Positions 18,175 to 27,921 of a stretch of 64,000 nucleotides of DNA are shown here, one piece after another. Positions within the stretch are counted from its first letter, which is position 1. The number at the start of each line of letters is the position of its first letter. The DNA comes from Enterococcus faecalis (GTDB taxonomy: Bacteria; Bacillota; Bacilli; Lactobacillales; Enterococcaceae), in assembly GCF_029024925.1 (NCBI RefSeq), contig NZ_CP118962.1, positions 2,534,001 through 2,598,000 on the forward strand, written 5' to 3'. Made by a program: the position numbers and the translations under genes. The notes below the pieces were generated by a model that was not told where the DNA came from, did not search any database, and was given only the letters and a program-made list of their open reading frames with translations.

Positions 18175-21162
18175 TTATAATGAATTGAAAAATTTCATTA
18201 GGGCTTCTTCAAACTCGGCGGCACCAAAAAAGTCAATATTTTCTTCTTTTTCGATTTCACGAACTAAATCTGCCAAATTAGGATTATCAATGAGTGTGTG
18301 ACCAGGTAAAAATAAATCAAATGCCTCAACTACTCGATTTCCATTTACATCTTGGTCAGCCGCCCATCGCCGAATTTTCAATTCTCGAAGATTTGTCCGT
18401 CTTTTCTTACGCTCTTGTTGAAGCGTTTCAGTAGTGAAGTGTTCCGTAATTTCACCAGATTCAATATCATCGACAATTTCATTAATTTCTTGACGACTTT
18501 CATCATCCATTGGAGTAATATGTTTATCAATCGCTTCTCGATTATGCTCTGTTTTTTCATCCATAAAGTTATTTAACAATTCAACTAACATATCATAGTC
18601 AATAATTTCATGGTCAAAAAATTCAATTCCTATTTTAATTTCAGTTAAATCGGGTCGTTCTGATTCAGGTAGTTTTTCTTTAGTATCATATAATCTCGCT
18701 TGTAACGCGCCAAATTCGTCAGTATTGGCAATATCTAAGCGAATCATTTCACCAGTTGGTTCATTGTTATCATCTAAAACATCAATCTCGGTTCCTAACT
18801 CATATCCTTGCTGAATCAATTGTTGAATCTTACTCTGCGCTGGAAAAGCCAAGTTGACAAATTCTCTGATATCATTAGTTCCACGAGGCACTTGGCTAAA
18901 ATCATCCCCTGCTAGTTCTTTTAAACGAGCAATTGTTCCTTCTAATTCTTGGATTTGATGACTTTGTGGTTTAGCTAAAATATCATCATTTTCTAAATCT
19001 TTAAGTTCTTGATTTCCAGCTTCTTCTTCCGCTTCTTGTAATGTATCGTTTCCGCCTCGTGTATAGATACGCAATGCATTTTCTACATATTCTTTCATTG
19101 CATCGCCTTGGCGATAGAAGCGAACTTTTCCATGTGGTTTACTGTCACGGTTCAGCGTCCGATTGGTGCGCGACATCGCTTGAATCAGCATACCTTCTTT
19201 AAGCATTTTATCCATATAAATCATGTTAATAAATTTTGAATCAAAACCTGTGAGCAGTTGATCTGAAACAATCACTAAATCTAAACGCTCTTCTTCTTTT
19301 CCTTGATTGTATGGTTTCTTACGAGCTAGTCGTTTAGTAATATCAATCATATACGCACGTGCTGGGTCTTTCGCAGAAAGAATACTTGGTACATTGAATT
19401 TTTCTGTGTAAGCCTTAATTGCTTTTTTTAAAGCTTCATTTTGCTCTTTTGTACCATTTTTATTTGATTCATCCGTTGAAAAAGTCATGGTTACATTTAA
19501 GTGCGGTGCTTTTTCTTTAAAAATATTGTAGTAATGTACTACTGCTTGTTTACCAGAGACTGCTAACATTGCTTGAAAAGTATTTTCTTTTCGGATCCCA
19601 CCTATTAACGGTCCGCTAGAGGTTTTTTTCCAATTGTCCAAAATGTCTTGAACGACTTGACGACGGTAAACATCACTTTGATAGACTTCTTTTTCATATT
19701 CTTGTTCAGAAAAATCACTTTCTGCATTTTCAACGACCCAATGAGGCTTGAAATAAGTGACGTCAAAGCCTAGAACATTGCCATCACCAATTGCATCTTT
19801 AATGGTATAGGTATGCAATCGTTTCCCAAAAATATCATGTGTTGAAATGTCTCTTGATGTTGTCACATCGTTAATTTCATCACTATAAAAATTGGGCGTT
19901 CCAGTAAAGCCAAACCATGTTGTTTTCTTAAATGCTTTTTTTATTAACTGAACAGATTCACCGCTGGCACTTCGATGCGCTTCATCCATGATAATGACAT
20001 TCCACTCATCATTTGTTAGACCATTTTTCACCGCTTTTGTTAAACCTTGAACAGAAATTAGTAAAATTTGTGAAGCACCTTTATGTTTTAGTTCTCGTTT
20101 AAGTTCACGGCCATTAACTTTTTTGATTCGTTTTTTAAAGTGCATATACGCAAAGTCTTTAAAGTTTTCTAATGTCTGGTCAATTAAATCGACACGATCA
20201 ACAATAAACAAAACGTTGCGAACTCTTGGCGCAGAAGCTAATAATTGAGCAACTTTAAAAGAGGTCACCGTTTTACCTGAACCCGTCGTATGCCAAATAT
20301 AACCGCCTTCTTTTTCAATTAGGCCACTGGATTCCATTTCTTTCATACGTTGTAAAATGCCTCGTGTTGCTTGAATTTGATAGCTACGCATAACCATCAA
20401 ATTATCATTTGATGCATCTGGAATCATATTGACAGTGACTAACCGATGTAATGCAGGAATCCCCATGACTTGGTGAGCAAATTCAAAAGCATCTGTAATA
20501 TCTTTATTTCTTTCATCACGCCAGCCAAAAACAAATGTTTTATTATAATGTTCAAAGGCATTAGGTCGTGCAAAATAATGCGCTGAGTGTTGACTTAAAA
20601 TAAATTGGACTTGTACAAAAGCAAATAAGCCCTCATATAATCCATCGCCATGATAGCCTTTCAATTGTTCAAATGCATGCCATTGATTTTGTAAATGTTC
20701 ATCTTTTTCTTCGATATGCGCAACAGGAATTCCATTAATCAATAACGCTAAATCAATAATTCTCTTGGATGTTAAACCTTTAGGTAAATTATTAAACATT
20801 ACTTGGCTAACAACCTCATAACGTGAACGACCACCAGCCACATCATCTGAATAAAAAATTTCAATTTCTAAACTTGATCCATCATCCCGAACAAGCGGAA
20901 TTGAGCCAACACCACCTGCTCCAACCAATAATAATTGAGCATCGTAAGGTGTTCGAATACGTTGTAATTCTTGGAGAATCATTTTGAATTCATTATCAGA
21001 TAACGGTGTACCATTTAATTTATGTGCATTTGTTTCATTTAATACATCGTGCCAATGCTGCTCTAACTTTTTAATACTTACATTCGATAAGTCTTTACGA
21101 TAAGTCCAACCCTCAGACTCAAGCTTTTTTATTAACGCTTCTTCAAATTTTGCTTCTGCCAA
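18175..21162 (-). CDS. hsdR: Type I restriction enzyme motor/nuclease subunit HsdR
   Basis: A 995-residue restriction subunit. The N-terminal nuclease domain shows IDLALLINGIPVAHIEEKDE (PD-(D/E)xK-type, around residues 135-155). The SF2 helicase motor has Walker A TTGSGKT (about 290-297), DEAHRS (Walker B, about 395), FTGTPNF (motif III) and the later QAMSRTNR (motif VI). It translocates DNA with ATP and cuts at a distance from unmethylated sites. The start is a TTG (21162-21160), chosen because AGAGGAAG lies seven bases before it and the N-terminus fits the family. A 23-bp imperfect dyad at 21238-21260 lies upstream. First gene of the RM operon. Confidence 0.95.
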   Translation of the reverse strand: MAEAKFEEALIKKLESEGWTYRKDLSNVSIKKLEQHWHDVLNETNAHKLNGTPLSDNEFKMILQELQRIRTPYDAQLLLVGAGGVGSIPLVRDDGSSLEIEIFYSDDVAGGRSRYEVVSQVMFNNLPKGLTSKRIIDLALLINGIPVAHIEEKDEHLQNQWHAFEQLKGYHGDGLYEGLFAFVQVQFILSQHSAHYFARPNAFEHYNKTFVFGWRDERNKDITDAFEFAHQVMGIPALHRLVTVNMIPDASNDNLMVMRSYQIQATRGILQRMKEMESSGLIEKEGGYIWHTTGSGKTVTSFKVAQLLASAPRVRNVLFIVDRVDLIDQTLENFKDFAYMHFKKRIKKVNGRELKRELKHKGASQILLISVQGLTKAVKNGLTNDEWNVIIMDEAHRSASGESVQLIKKAFKKTTWFGFTGTPNFYSDEINDVTTSRDISTHDIFGKRLHTYTIKDAIGDGNVLGFDVTYFKPHWVVENAESDFSEQEYEKEVYQSDVYRRQVVQDILDNWKKTSSGPLIGGIRKENTFQAMLAVSGKQAVVHYYNIFKEKAPHLNVTMTFSTDESNKNGTKEQNEALKKAIKAYTEKFNVPSILSAKDPARAYMIDITKRLARKKPYNQGKEEERLDLVIVSDQLLTGFDSKFINMIYMDKMLKEGMLIQAMSRTNRTLNRDSKPHGKVRFYRQGDAMKEYVENALRIYTRGGNDTLQEAEEEAGNQELKDLENDDILAKPQSHQIQELEGTIARLKELAGDDFSQVPRGTNDIREFVNLAFPAQSKIQQLIQQGYELGTEIDVLDDNNEPTGEMIRLDIANTDEFGALQARLYDTKEKLPESERPDLTEIKIGIEFFDHEIIDYDMLVELLNNFMDEKTEHNREAIDKHITPMDDESRQEINEIVDDIESGEITEHFTTETLQQERKKRRTNLRELKIRRWAADQDVNGNRVVEAFDLFLPGHTLIDNPNLADLVREIEKEENIDFFGAAEFEEALMKFFNSL

Positions 21163-21237
21163 TTAAATACTTCCTCTCGCTTTTAATGAGAACAAATTCT
21201 GTAAATAAAGCCTTTTCTCTCGCTCTAACAACAAGAA

Positions 21238-21260
21238 CTTACGCTGTCATACAGTGTAAG
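21238..21260. promoter_or_regulatory. 23-bp imperfect dyad upstream of hsdR
   Basis: Arms CTTACGCTGT and ACAGTGTAAG (9 of 10 complementary) around CAT. Located 76-98 bases upstream of the hsdR start, it could be an operator. No regulator is encoded nearby. Confidence 0.35.
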
Positions 21261-21283
21261 TGTAATGAATTACCCCAACTTTT

Positions 21284-21330
21284 TCAATAAAAAATGGAAT
21301 CTTTATTGAAAAGATTCCATTTTTTATTGA
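21284..21330 (-). terminator. Terminator after the EcsC-like gene
   Basis: Perfect 20-bp arms (21284-21303 and 21311-21330) with a 7-base loop. The arm ends contain A/T runs giving a T-tract on both strands. It insulates the RM operon promoter from the upstream gene. Confidence 0.85.
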
Positions 21331-21335
21331 TTAAA

Positions 21336-22241
21336 TTATCCTTCTTGTATAATCGTTTCTTTTAGCTTTATATATTCGGCTTCTGTCAAAATCTTTTTCT
21401 CAAATAAGGCATGTGCTCGCTCTAGTTTACTAAAAATATCGTCCGCATGTTTAGTTGTTTCTGTTTCAGGTTGTTCTGAAATAACTTCAAAATCGGCTTC
21501 TAAAATTTCTAGATCTTTTTCTGCATCTTCTTGAGTATAGCCTATGTTTTTACTTAATTCATCCTTTAACCTCATAGCCATTGGTTTCATAGAGGCATAA
21601 TTAATGCCGCCGGAAACAACGCCGCCTAAAACGGGAATTGCTTTAGAAACACCTTTCGCAAAAGTTGCTTTTGTTAATTTCGTCCCAAAAACAGCTAATA
21701 TTTTTTTCAATATTGGATAATAGAAAGTTTTCATTAGCGCCTTCTGCGGGATTTTCTTTACAGCTTGGATAGATAAACGTTTAGACAAAATCCGAACGAC
21801 CGAACCAGCTGACGTTACCCCTAACATGATTCCCAAGTATAAAATCAGTGTATTTTTGGCTTCTTCTGTCAATTCATCTTGATTGTTCCATAAATCATGG
21901 TAGCCATAAATATAAGAAATTTCTTGCGCTAATTTCAAAGAATAGCCATAGAATTGCGCAATATCTGCGGGAATGGTAGCTGCCATAGCCAGACCACCTG
22001 GAATTCCTGTCGCAAATGAAATTGCGCTCGACTGCATAACTGCTTGGTTAATACATTTTTGGGCAGCTCGGTCTAGTTCTTTTTTTGATAAGACTTTTTC
22101 TGGTCCGTCATCAAATAATTCTTGTACATTGTCCACTTTATCTTGAAACATTTTTGTCAAAAAAGCATTTCGATTCACTTTGACACCAGGTAATTTTAAC
22201 GACTCATTCACTACTTTCAACGCTAATACTTCTTCTTCCAA
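21336..22241 (-). CDS. EcsC-family-like protein with C-terminal SHOCT-type domain
   Basis: A 301-residue protein with moderately hydrophobic central helices (AISFATGIPGGLAMAATIPADIAQFYGYSLKLAQEISYIYGYHDLW, about residues 73-117), the pattern seen in EcsC-family proteins, which are thought to be membrane-associated but have no known biochemical role. The last 35 residues (DDIFSKLERAHALFEKKILTEAEYIKLK) look like a short C-terminal oligomerisation domain (SHOCT). The start is probably TTG at 22241 with AGGAGG upstream, as no nearby ATG fits. It follows pucR closely (33 bases), so may be co-transcribed with it, but there is no evident functional link to allantoin use. Confidence 0.65.
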   Translation of the reverse strand: MEEEVLALKVVNESLKLPGVKVNRNAFLTKMFQDKVDNVQELFDDGPEKVLSKKELDRAAQKCINQAVMQSSAISFATGIPGGLAMAATIPADIAQFYGYSLKLAQEISYIYGYHDLWNNQDELTEEAKNTLILYLGIMLGVTSAGSVVRILSKRLSIQAVKKIPQKALMKTFYYPILKKILAVFGTKLTKATFAKGVSKAIPVLGGVVSGGINYASMKPMAMRLKDELSKNIGYTQEDAEKDLEILEADFEVISEQPETETTKHADDIFSKLERAHALFEKKILTEAEYIKLKETIIQEG

Positions 22242-22274
22242 CTGTAGGCCTCCTATTTTTACGCATAAATTCTC

Positions 22275-23948
22275 TTACAGTGTACTCCTTTTATCTTTCA
22301 AAAACAACGCCACTTCCAGCGCCAACAAGTCCACTTCCTTATCAAAATCCAACAGCACTAGCTGTTCAATTTTCTCCAATCGTTGTAACAAAGTATTACG
22401 ATGAATAAAGAGCTTTTTGGCTGTTTGAGACAAGTTTCGTTTTGATTGAAAATAGACATTCAGTGTATGGACAAAGTCTGTATGTTGCTGTTGATCACTT
22501 TTCAGCAATGGTTGAAGATATTTTTTTCTGAGGGTTGCTTGTCCTTCTGCTAAAAAATAACGTTGCAATGTCTGTCTAAGATGAAAATTCGCGTAGGAAG
22601 CAATCCTCATTTCAGGTTTTTCTGCAACGAATTGGCGTTGAAAGGCTAAAACGTCAATCGCTTGTTGATACGATTCATGAATCTGGGTCAGACCTTGAAT
22701 CTTAGGTCCTATTGTTAGGAAAAGTTCCACATCTTCTTGTACTTTCATTAACTGATTTATACTACTTTGTGCTAGGCGTTGCATCATTTTCAGATAATCG
22801 CCTTCTTTTTCAGGTGGATTTTCAACTAATAAGACAAAGGAACTGTCAATTTCAATACAAACAATTTTTTGTTTGTCCCCTAAAATAACTTGGTTTAACT
22901 GGTTACCTAAAATAGACATTCTTTCTTGCCTTTGGCGTTCATTTAAAGTTAATGAAATTAGCAAAATAGCATAGGGCTTATCTATTGCCAAGCGATAATA
23001 TTGTTGAAATTGTTGGAAAACAGCTTGATCCCTCTTTTCATGCGCAATCAGCTTAAAAAATAATTCGTTTCGTTGTTGGTATTCTTCAAATTTCCGTGAG
23101 TATTCCAATTGCAATTGTAAAAGTAAGTAATGAGCTGTGATTTTAAAATGAGCCACGTCGACTGGTCGTAATGGGGCCAAGGTGTTCCAGACGAGCAAAT
23201 AATATAAAATAACATTTTTCTTTTTAATTGGATAAATTTCAATTGGCACCACTTGGTTCTGGAGTTTCAACTGTAAATGAATCGGTTCTTGATAAAAGCG
23301 TAATGATGGATGACTTTGTTCAAGTAATTGTTTTTGGAACTCTGAGGTTTCTTGTCTATCTTCTAAAATGCTAGAAATACGAATTGGATTTTTAGGCAAG
23401 TCAAAAAAATTAACTCCTTCAAAGTGGTCATTCAATAACAAGACAGGATTTTGAATGGTTTCTGCTAGATCCTGCAGCAAATGAAAACTGCTACTTCCCG
23501 TTTCTAAGATTTGGTAAATTTTATTATGCAATGCGGTTTCTTGCGCATTCATGTCAAATTGTTCTAACGTGACACGACTTTTCAACACGTCAGCAATTTG
23601 CGAAAAGGTGTAATTGTAAGGAATTGCTAAAATAGGAACGTTCATTTCATCTGCTAATTTGATTAGGTCTGGTGGAACTTCTTCAAAATAACGTTGGGTT
23701 TTAAATCCTAAGGCAGCACAATGGTGTTTGGCTAGTTCTTTCAAAAAATTTTTCTGTAATTTCCGATCATCTTTAAATATGTACCCTGTCGTTAACAGCA
23801 GCTCACCTGCTGTTAACCAATCTAAAATATCAGGATTTTCTAAAATATTGACTTTTAAAATCGGTTGGTCCTGATTTTTATGTCCTGCCACTAAGGTAAT
23901 GCCAGGCAATTCTTCTAACGTTAATAAATCACTCACTTTTAACATCAT
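22275..23948 (-). CDS. pucR: PucR-family transcriptional regulator of purine/allantoin catabolism
   Basis: A 557-residue regulator. The N-terminal PucR domain (about residues 5-125) includes ENPDILDWLTAGELLLTTGY. A middle GGDEF-like/CdaR-type segment (about 290-410) follows, and the C-terminal helix-turn-helix is LSQTAKKLFIHRNTLLQRLEKIEQL (about 515-540). Relatives activate purine or allantoin genes in response to pathway intermediates. Here it is divergent from the oxamate carbamoyltransferase operon, which supports that role, and the same 9-bp palindrome (ACAAATTGT) is found in its intergenic region and upstream of the allantoin permease. GGAGG precedes two adjacent ATG codons; either could be used. 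Confidence 0.85.
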   Translation of the reverse strand: MMLKVSDLLTLEELPGITLVAGHKNQDQPILKVNILENPDILDWLTAGELLLTTGYIFKDDRKLQKNFLKELAKHHCAALGFKTQRYFEEVPPDLIKLADEMNVPILAIPYNYTFSQIADVLKSRVTLEQFDMNAQETALHNKIYQILETGSSSFHLLQDLAETIQNPVLLLNDHFEGVNFFDLPKNPIRISSILEDRQETSEFQKQLLEQSHPSLRFYQEPIHLQLKLQNQVVPIEIYPIKKKNVILYYLLVWNTLAPLRPVDVAHFKITAHYLLLQLQLEYSRKFEEYQQRNELFFKLIAHEKRDQAVFQQFQQYYRLAIDKPYAILLISLTLNERQRQERMSILGNQLNQVILGDKQKIVCIEIDSSFVLLVENPPEKEGDYLKMMQRLAQSSINQLMKVQEDVELFLTIGPKIQGLTQIHESYQQAIDVLAFQRQFVAEKPEMRIASYANFHLRQTLQRYFLAEGQATLRKKYLQPLLKSDQQQHTDFVHTLNVYFQSKRNLSQTAKKLFIHRNTLLQRLEKIEQLVLLDFDKEVDLLALEVALFLKDKRSTL

Positions 23949-23963
23949 TTATCCTCCCAATGT

Positions 23964-24058
23964 ACAAATTGTCCATTCAAACTTGTAAATCAATGTCATT
24001 TTTAGCAATTGTTTAGCGTGCTGGATTCTTTTATTATGAAGTCGTGAAAGCGCTATTA
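23964..24058 (+). promoter_or_regulatory. Promoter region of the allH operon with cre-like site and shared palindrome
   Basis: Plus-strand promoter TTGTTT (24009-24014), 17-base spacer, TATTAT (24032-24037). A cre-like site at 24045-24058 (TGAAAGCGCTATTA, 13 of 14 to consensus) sits at the expected transcription start, a position suited to CcpA repression. ACAAATTGT is at 23964-23972. Confidence 0.6.
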
Positions 24059-24075
24059 AAAAGGAGGTCGTTGGA

Positions 24076-24942
24076 ATGACAAAAATTTTAGCTTATGACC
24101 AAACGATTTTATCGAAACTCCCTCATCAAACATTGACTAGTTTGCAATGTTTTACGCACGCTATTAATTATGGTCATGTAGACACCCAAGAAATTCTCTT
24201 GACCATTTCAACGCATCCCGAACATATAGCACCTAACACGATTATACTCGATGAAAAAAAACTTAGCCATTTCGCTGATTTACCTGTCCAAATTGAGCCC
24301 CTGTTTATCCGGTTAGGCCGACGACAATTAACCCTAGCCGATGCCCAAATTTGGCAACCAACGCCACTTTATTTAACACCCAGTAAAACAAAAATAGCTA
24401 TTTTTTTAACGTATATTCAGCAAACTCGTTTCAATCCTTGGCAAGCGCTTTTTCCTGCTTCGTCGTCAACCTTTCTTTTTGATTCTTATAGTCGGACCCA
24501 GATTCAAAAAGAAATGATTCATTTTCAACAGGCTTGGGAGCAAAAATCTTTTAAAATAGCTCTTGATTGTTTAACGAAGATTTTGGGATTGGGGATTGGT
24601 TTAACTCCCACTGGCGATGATTTTATCACAGGATTACTTGCTAGTTTTTCTGCATTACAGCAACTTCCCTCGAATTTCCAACAGCTGGCTGTGCTAGCCA
24701 AGGAACGAACGAATGCGGTCAGTTATGCGGAAATCCATGAAGCAGTGAACGAACGGTTTTCTCAACTAGTTCAGCGTGTTTTTTTATCAATTGAAAGTGG
24801 AAATACAAACGAAATGGCTCAAGCGGTTTCAGCTTTAGAGGAGGTGGGCTCAACTTCAGGAAGCGACATACTTTGCGGCATTATTTTTGGTTTAAAACTA
24901 TTTTGTGAGGAGAATAATCATGACAATTCAAACAGTAATTAA
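24076..24942 (+). CDS. allH: AllH homologue (DUF2877), oxamate carbamoyltransferase subunit
   Basis: A 288-residue protein of the DUF2877 family (E. coli YlbF, now AllH). The diagnostic segment GLGIGLTPTGDDFITGLLASFSAL (around residues 175-198) is present, as is the C-terminal SGSDILCGIIFGL. In E. coli, AllF, AllG and AllH together are needed for oxamate carbamoyltransferase, which turns oxalurate and phosphate into oxamate and carbamoyl phosphate, the energy-yielding end of anaerobic allantoin use. Start with AAAGGAGG upstream. It is the first gene of the operon and overlaps allF by 23 bases. Its exact role within the enzyme is not established. Confidence 0.85.
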   Translation: MTKILAYDQTILSKLPHQTLTSLQCFTHAINYGHVDTQEILLTISTHPEHIAPNTIILDEKKLSHFADLPVQIEPLFIRLGRRQLTLADAQIWQPTPLYLTPSKTKIAIFLTYIQQTRFNPWQALFPASSSTFLFDSYSRTQIQKEMIHFQQAWEQKSFKIALDCLTKILGLGIGLTPTGDDFITGLLASFSALQQLPSNFQQLAVLAKERTNAVSYAEIHEAVNERFSQLVQRVFLSIESGNTNEMAQAVSALEEVGSTSGSDILCGIIFGLKLFCEENNHDNSNSN

Positions 24943-26467
24943 AGAGAACGCCTATTTTGATTCAGTTACTTTAATGACCATTTCAACACGAGCCAATGAA
25001 CTGGCTGGAGTTAAAACTGCAATGATTGGGATGGGAACCGACATGAATCTTGAAGTGATTCGGAATGTTGGTTTATATACACCCGCCTTGGATCATGTTA
25101 CAACGGGTGATTTATTAATTGTTTTAGATCTTGATGACCAAGCGAACTCAGAAGAAATTTTACAGCAAGTCGACGAGTTATTTACAAAGAAAAAGAAAAC
25201 CGCTTCTTCTGAAGTAACCTATAAGACGTTAGATTCAGCCCTTTATGAAGAGCCTGATGCCAACTTAGTTGTAATTTCTGTCAATGGAAAATTTGCTGCA
25301 CGAGAAGCGCATAAAGCTTTAGATCAGCAAAAACACGTCATGCTCTTTAGTGATAACGTGACGGTTGACGAGGAATTAGCGTTAAAACAAAAAGCACACG
25401 AAAAAGAACTGTTTGTGATGGGCCCTGATTGTGGAACAGCGATTATTAATGGCGTCGGGTTATGTTTTGCTAACGAGGTACGTTCAGGAGATATTGGAAT
25501 TGTCGGCGCTTCTGGTACAGGCAGCCAAGAAGTTAGTGTCCAAATCCATAAATATGGTTATGGGATTTCACAATTAATTGGTACTGGCGGCCGTGATTTG
25601 TCTGCTGAAATTGGTGGGCTGATGATGCTTGACGGACTGGATGCTTTAATGGCTGACGAACAAACTAAGGCAATTTTGCTTATTTCTAAACCGCCTGCTC
25701 CAGAAGTAACAGAGAAAATTTTAAAAAAATTAGCTGTTTCAACTAAACCAGTTGTTATTTATTTTATCGGCAGTGAACAAACGGAACGAAAAATAGACAA
25801 CGTCACTTTTGCTACTTCTTCTCTGGATGCAGTTCAAAAGGTGATTCAATTTAGTCAAACACAGGAAGCGGAACCCAGCCTCTATCAAAATCCGACAGGC
25901 GCAACGTTAACAGCTATCCAACAGCAACAAACCCCTTCTCAAAAATTTGTTCGTGGGTTGTTCTGTGGTGGCACTCTTTGTGATGAACTTTTATATGCTT
26001 TAACAGAAGTCTCTGATGATGTTTATAGTAATATTCATAAAATTCCTGAACGACAATTAGCAAATCCTGACCACAGCCAAGCACATACATTGATTGATTT
26101 CGGTGATGATCGTTTCACAGAAGGCCGCCCACATCCAATGATCGATCCGACTTCTCGGATTACTCGCATTCTTCAAGAAGCCAAAGATCCTGAAGTGGCA
26201 GTTTTAGCGTTAGATTTTGAATTAGGTTATGGTTCTCACGAAAATCCCGTTGGTGTGTTAGAAGAGGCGTTAAAGGAAGCCAAAGCAGATGGTCGTGAGT
26301 TAGCCATTATTGGCTATGTTTTAGGGACCGAAGAAGATCCACAAGATATTCATGAACAGCGGAAAATTTTAGAAGATTTAGAGGTTCTCGTTGTCGACAG
26401 CAGTCATCAACTTTGCGAAGCCACCAAAACTTTTGTAAAAGGAGCGAACGAACATGAGCAGAAATGA
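24920..26467 (+). CDS. allF: AllF/FdrA homologue, oxamate carbamoyltransferase subunit
   Basis: A protein of about 515 residues of the FdrA family, related to succinyl-CoA synthetase alpha chains. A nucleotide-fold region reads IGIVGASGTGSQEVSVQIHK (about residues 188-207) followed by GTGGRDLS; FVMGPDCGTAIING lies before it. I place the start at 24920 (ATG with GAGGAG seven bases upstream), giving a start inside the end of allH, which suggests translational coupling. FdrA is the E. coli AllF of the oxamate carbamoyltransferase complex. The stop lies inside the start of the next gene, so the three genes are tightly coupled. Confidence 0.87.
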   Translation: MTIQTVIKENAYFDSVTLMTISTRANELAGVKTAMIGMGTDMNLEVIRNVGLYTPALDHVTTGDLLIVLDLDDQANSEEILQQVDELFTKKKKTASSEVTYKTLDSALYEEPDANLVVISVNGKFAAREAHKALDQQKHVMLFSDNVTVDEELALKQKAHEKELFVMGPDCGTAIINGVGLCFANEVRSGDIGIVGASGTGSQEVSVQIHKYGYGISQLIGTGGRDLSAEIGGLMMLDGLDALMADEQTKAILLISKPPAPEVTEKILKKLAVSTKPVVIYFIGSEQTERKIDNVTFATSSLDAVQKVIQFSQTQEAEPSLYQNPTGATLTAIQQQQTPSQKFVRGLFCGGTLCDELLYALTEVSDDVYSNIHKIPERQLANPDHSQAHTLIDFGDDRFTEGRPHPMIDPTSRITRILQEAKDPEVAVLALDFELGYGSHENPVGVLEEALKEAKADGRELAIIGYVLGTEEDPQDIHEQRKILEDLEVLVVDSSHQLCEATKTFVKGANEHEQK

Positions 26468-27878
26468 TCTTTTTAAACAGCCTTTAGATACGATCAATGT
26501 AGGCATTGACTTTATTCATGAAGATATGAAAAAACAAGGGATTCCTTCACATCAAGTAAATTGGGCACCGCCAGCCAATGGTGACCCAGAGCTATTAAAA
26601 TTATTGGATCAATTAAAAAATCCAACACTTTATGAAAAAATCCAACAAGCCAACGAAGAAGCGGTTACCCGCATTATTCAATCAAAACCTATTTTAGTAG
26701 GATTTGATAAAGCAATTAATGTCATGCCCGATATGACTGAAACGACCATTTTACATGCTGGGCCACCCATTACTTATGAAAATATGTGCGGACCGATGAA
26801 AGGTGCCGTTCAAGGAGCGCTTGTTTTTGAAGGATTAGCAAAAGATCTAGCTGATGCCGATCGGGTTGCTCGTTCTGGCGCAATTACGTTTTCTCCTTGT
26901 CATGAACATGATGCCGTTGGTTCCATGGCTGGCGTGACTTCTCCGAACATGTACGTTCATATTATCAAAAATGAAACGTACGGCAACACGGCTTTTACTA
27001 ATTTAAGTGAACAATTGGCGAAAGTTTTACGATTTGGTGCAAATGATCAATCCGTCGTGGATCGCCTGATTTGGATGCGCGATGTTTTAGGTCCATTACT
27101 TCATGATGCCATGACTTTTTGTCCAGAAGGCATTGATTTACGCTTAATGCTTTCGCAAGCCTTGCATATGGGCGATGAGTGTCATAATCGCAATGTAGCT
27201 GGAAGTACGTTGTTAGTCCAAGCATTAACACCTTACATGGTTCAAACTGATTTTTCTCGTGAACAATTAAAAGAAGTATTTGAATTTCTTGGCAGTTCTG
27301 ACTATTTTTCTGGTCCAACTTGGATGGGTGCCGCTAAATGTGCGTTAGATGCTGGGCATAATGTGGAGAATAGTACAATTGTCACCACCATGTGTCGCAA
27401 TGGGGTCGAATTTGGAATTCGTGTCAGTGGGATTGGTGGAAATCACTGGTTTACGGGGCCTGCCCAACGGGTGATTGGTCCGATGTTTGCTGGTTACACA
27501 CAAGAAGATGCTGGTTTGGATATGGGCGATAGTGCTATTACAGAAACGTATGGTGTTGGCGGATTTGCTATGGCAGCTGCACCAGCAATTGTCCCATTAG
27601 TTGGCGGAACAGTGGCAGAAGCATTGAATTATTCAAAAGAAATGCTGGAAATTACTACGAAAGAAAATCCCAATGTCACGATTCCTGTTTTAGATTTTAT
27701 GGGGATTCCTTCAGGCATCGATGTCTTAAAAGTCTTAGAAACAGGGATGCTGCCTGTCATTAATACTGCTATTGCTCATAAAGAACCGGGGATTGGTATG
27801 ATTGGCGCTGGATTGACTAATCCGCCAGCAAATGTCTTTAACGAGGCACTAAAAGCTTTAGTAGCTAAAATAAACTAA
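26454..27878 (+). CDS. allG: AllG/YlbE homologue (DUF1116), oxamate carbamoyltransferase subunit
   Basis: A 474-residue protein of the DUF1116 family (YlbE, AllG). Conserved-looking blocks include HAGPPITYENMCGPMKGAVQGA (about residues 102-123), FSPCHEHDAVGSMAGVTSPNM (about 145-165) and MGDECHNRN (about 241-249), whose His, Cys and Glu residues could bind metal or substrate. It overlaps allF by 14 bases. Known from E. coli work to be required with AllF and AllH. No carbamate kinase gene lies in this operon inside the window, so ATP recovery from carbamoyl phosphate must use a gene elsewhere. Confidence 0.87.
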   Translation: MSRNDLFKQPLDTINVGIDFIHEDMKKQGIPSHQVNWAPPANGDPELLKLLDQLKNPTLYEKIQQANEEAVTRIIQSKPILVGFDKAINVMPDMTETTILHAGPPITYENMCGPMKGAVQGALVFEGLAKDLADADRVARSGAITFSPCHEHDAVGSMAGVTSPNMYVHIIKNETYGNTAFTNLSEQLAKVLRFGANDQSVVDRLIWMRDVLGPLLHDAMTFCPEGIDLRLMLSQALHMGDECHNRNVAGSTLLVQALTPYMVQTDFSREQLKEVFEFLGSSDYFSGPTWMGAAKCALDAGHNVENSTIVTTMCRNGVEFGIRVSGIGGNHWFTGPAQRVIGPMFAGYTQEDAGLDMGDSAITETYGVGGFAMAAAPAIVPLVGGTVAEALNYSKEMLEITTKENPNVTIPVLDFMGIPSGIDVLKVLETGMLPVINTAIAHKEPGIGMIGAGLTNPPANVFNEALKALVAKIN

Positions 27879-27921
27879 TTTCAAAAACTTAGTAAAATGT
27901 CATTTTTTTTGGAGCGATCAT

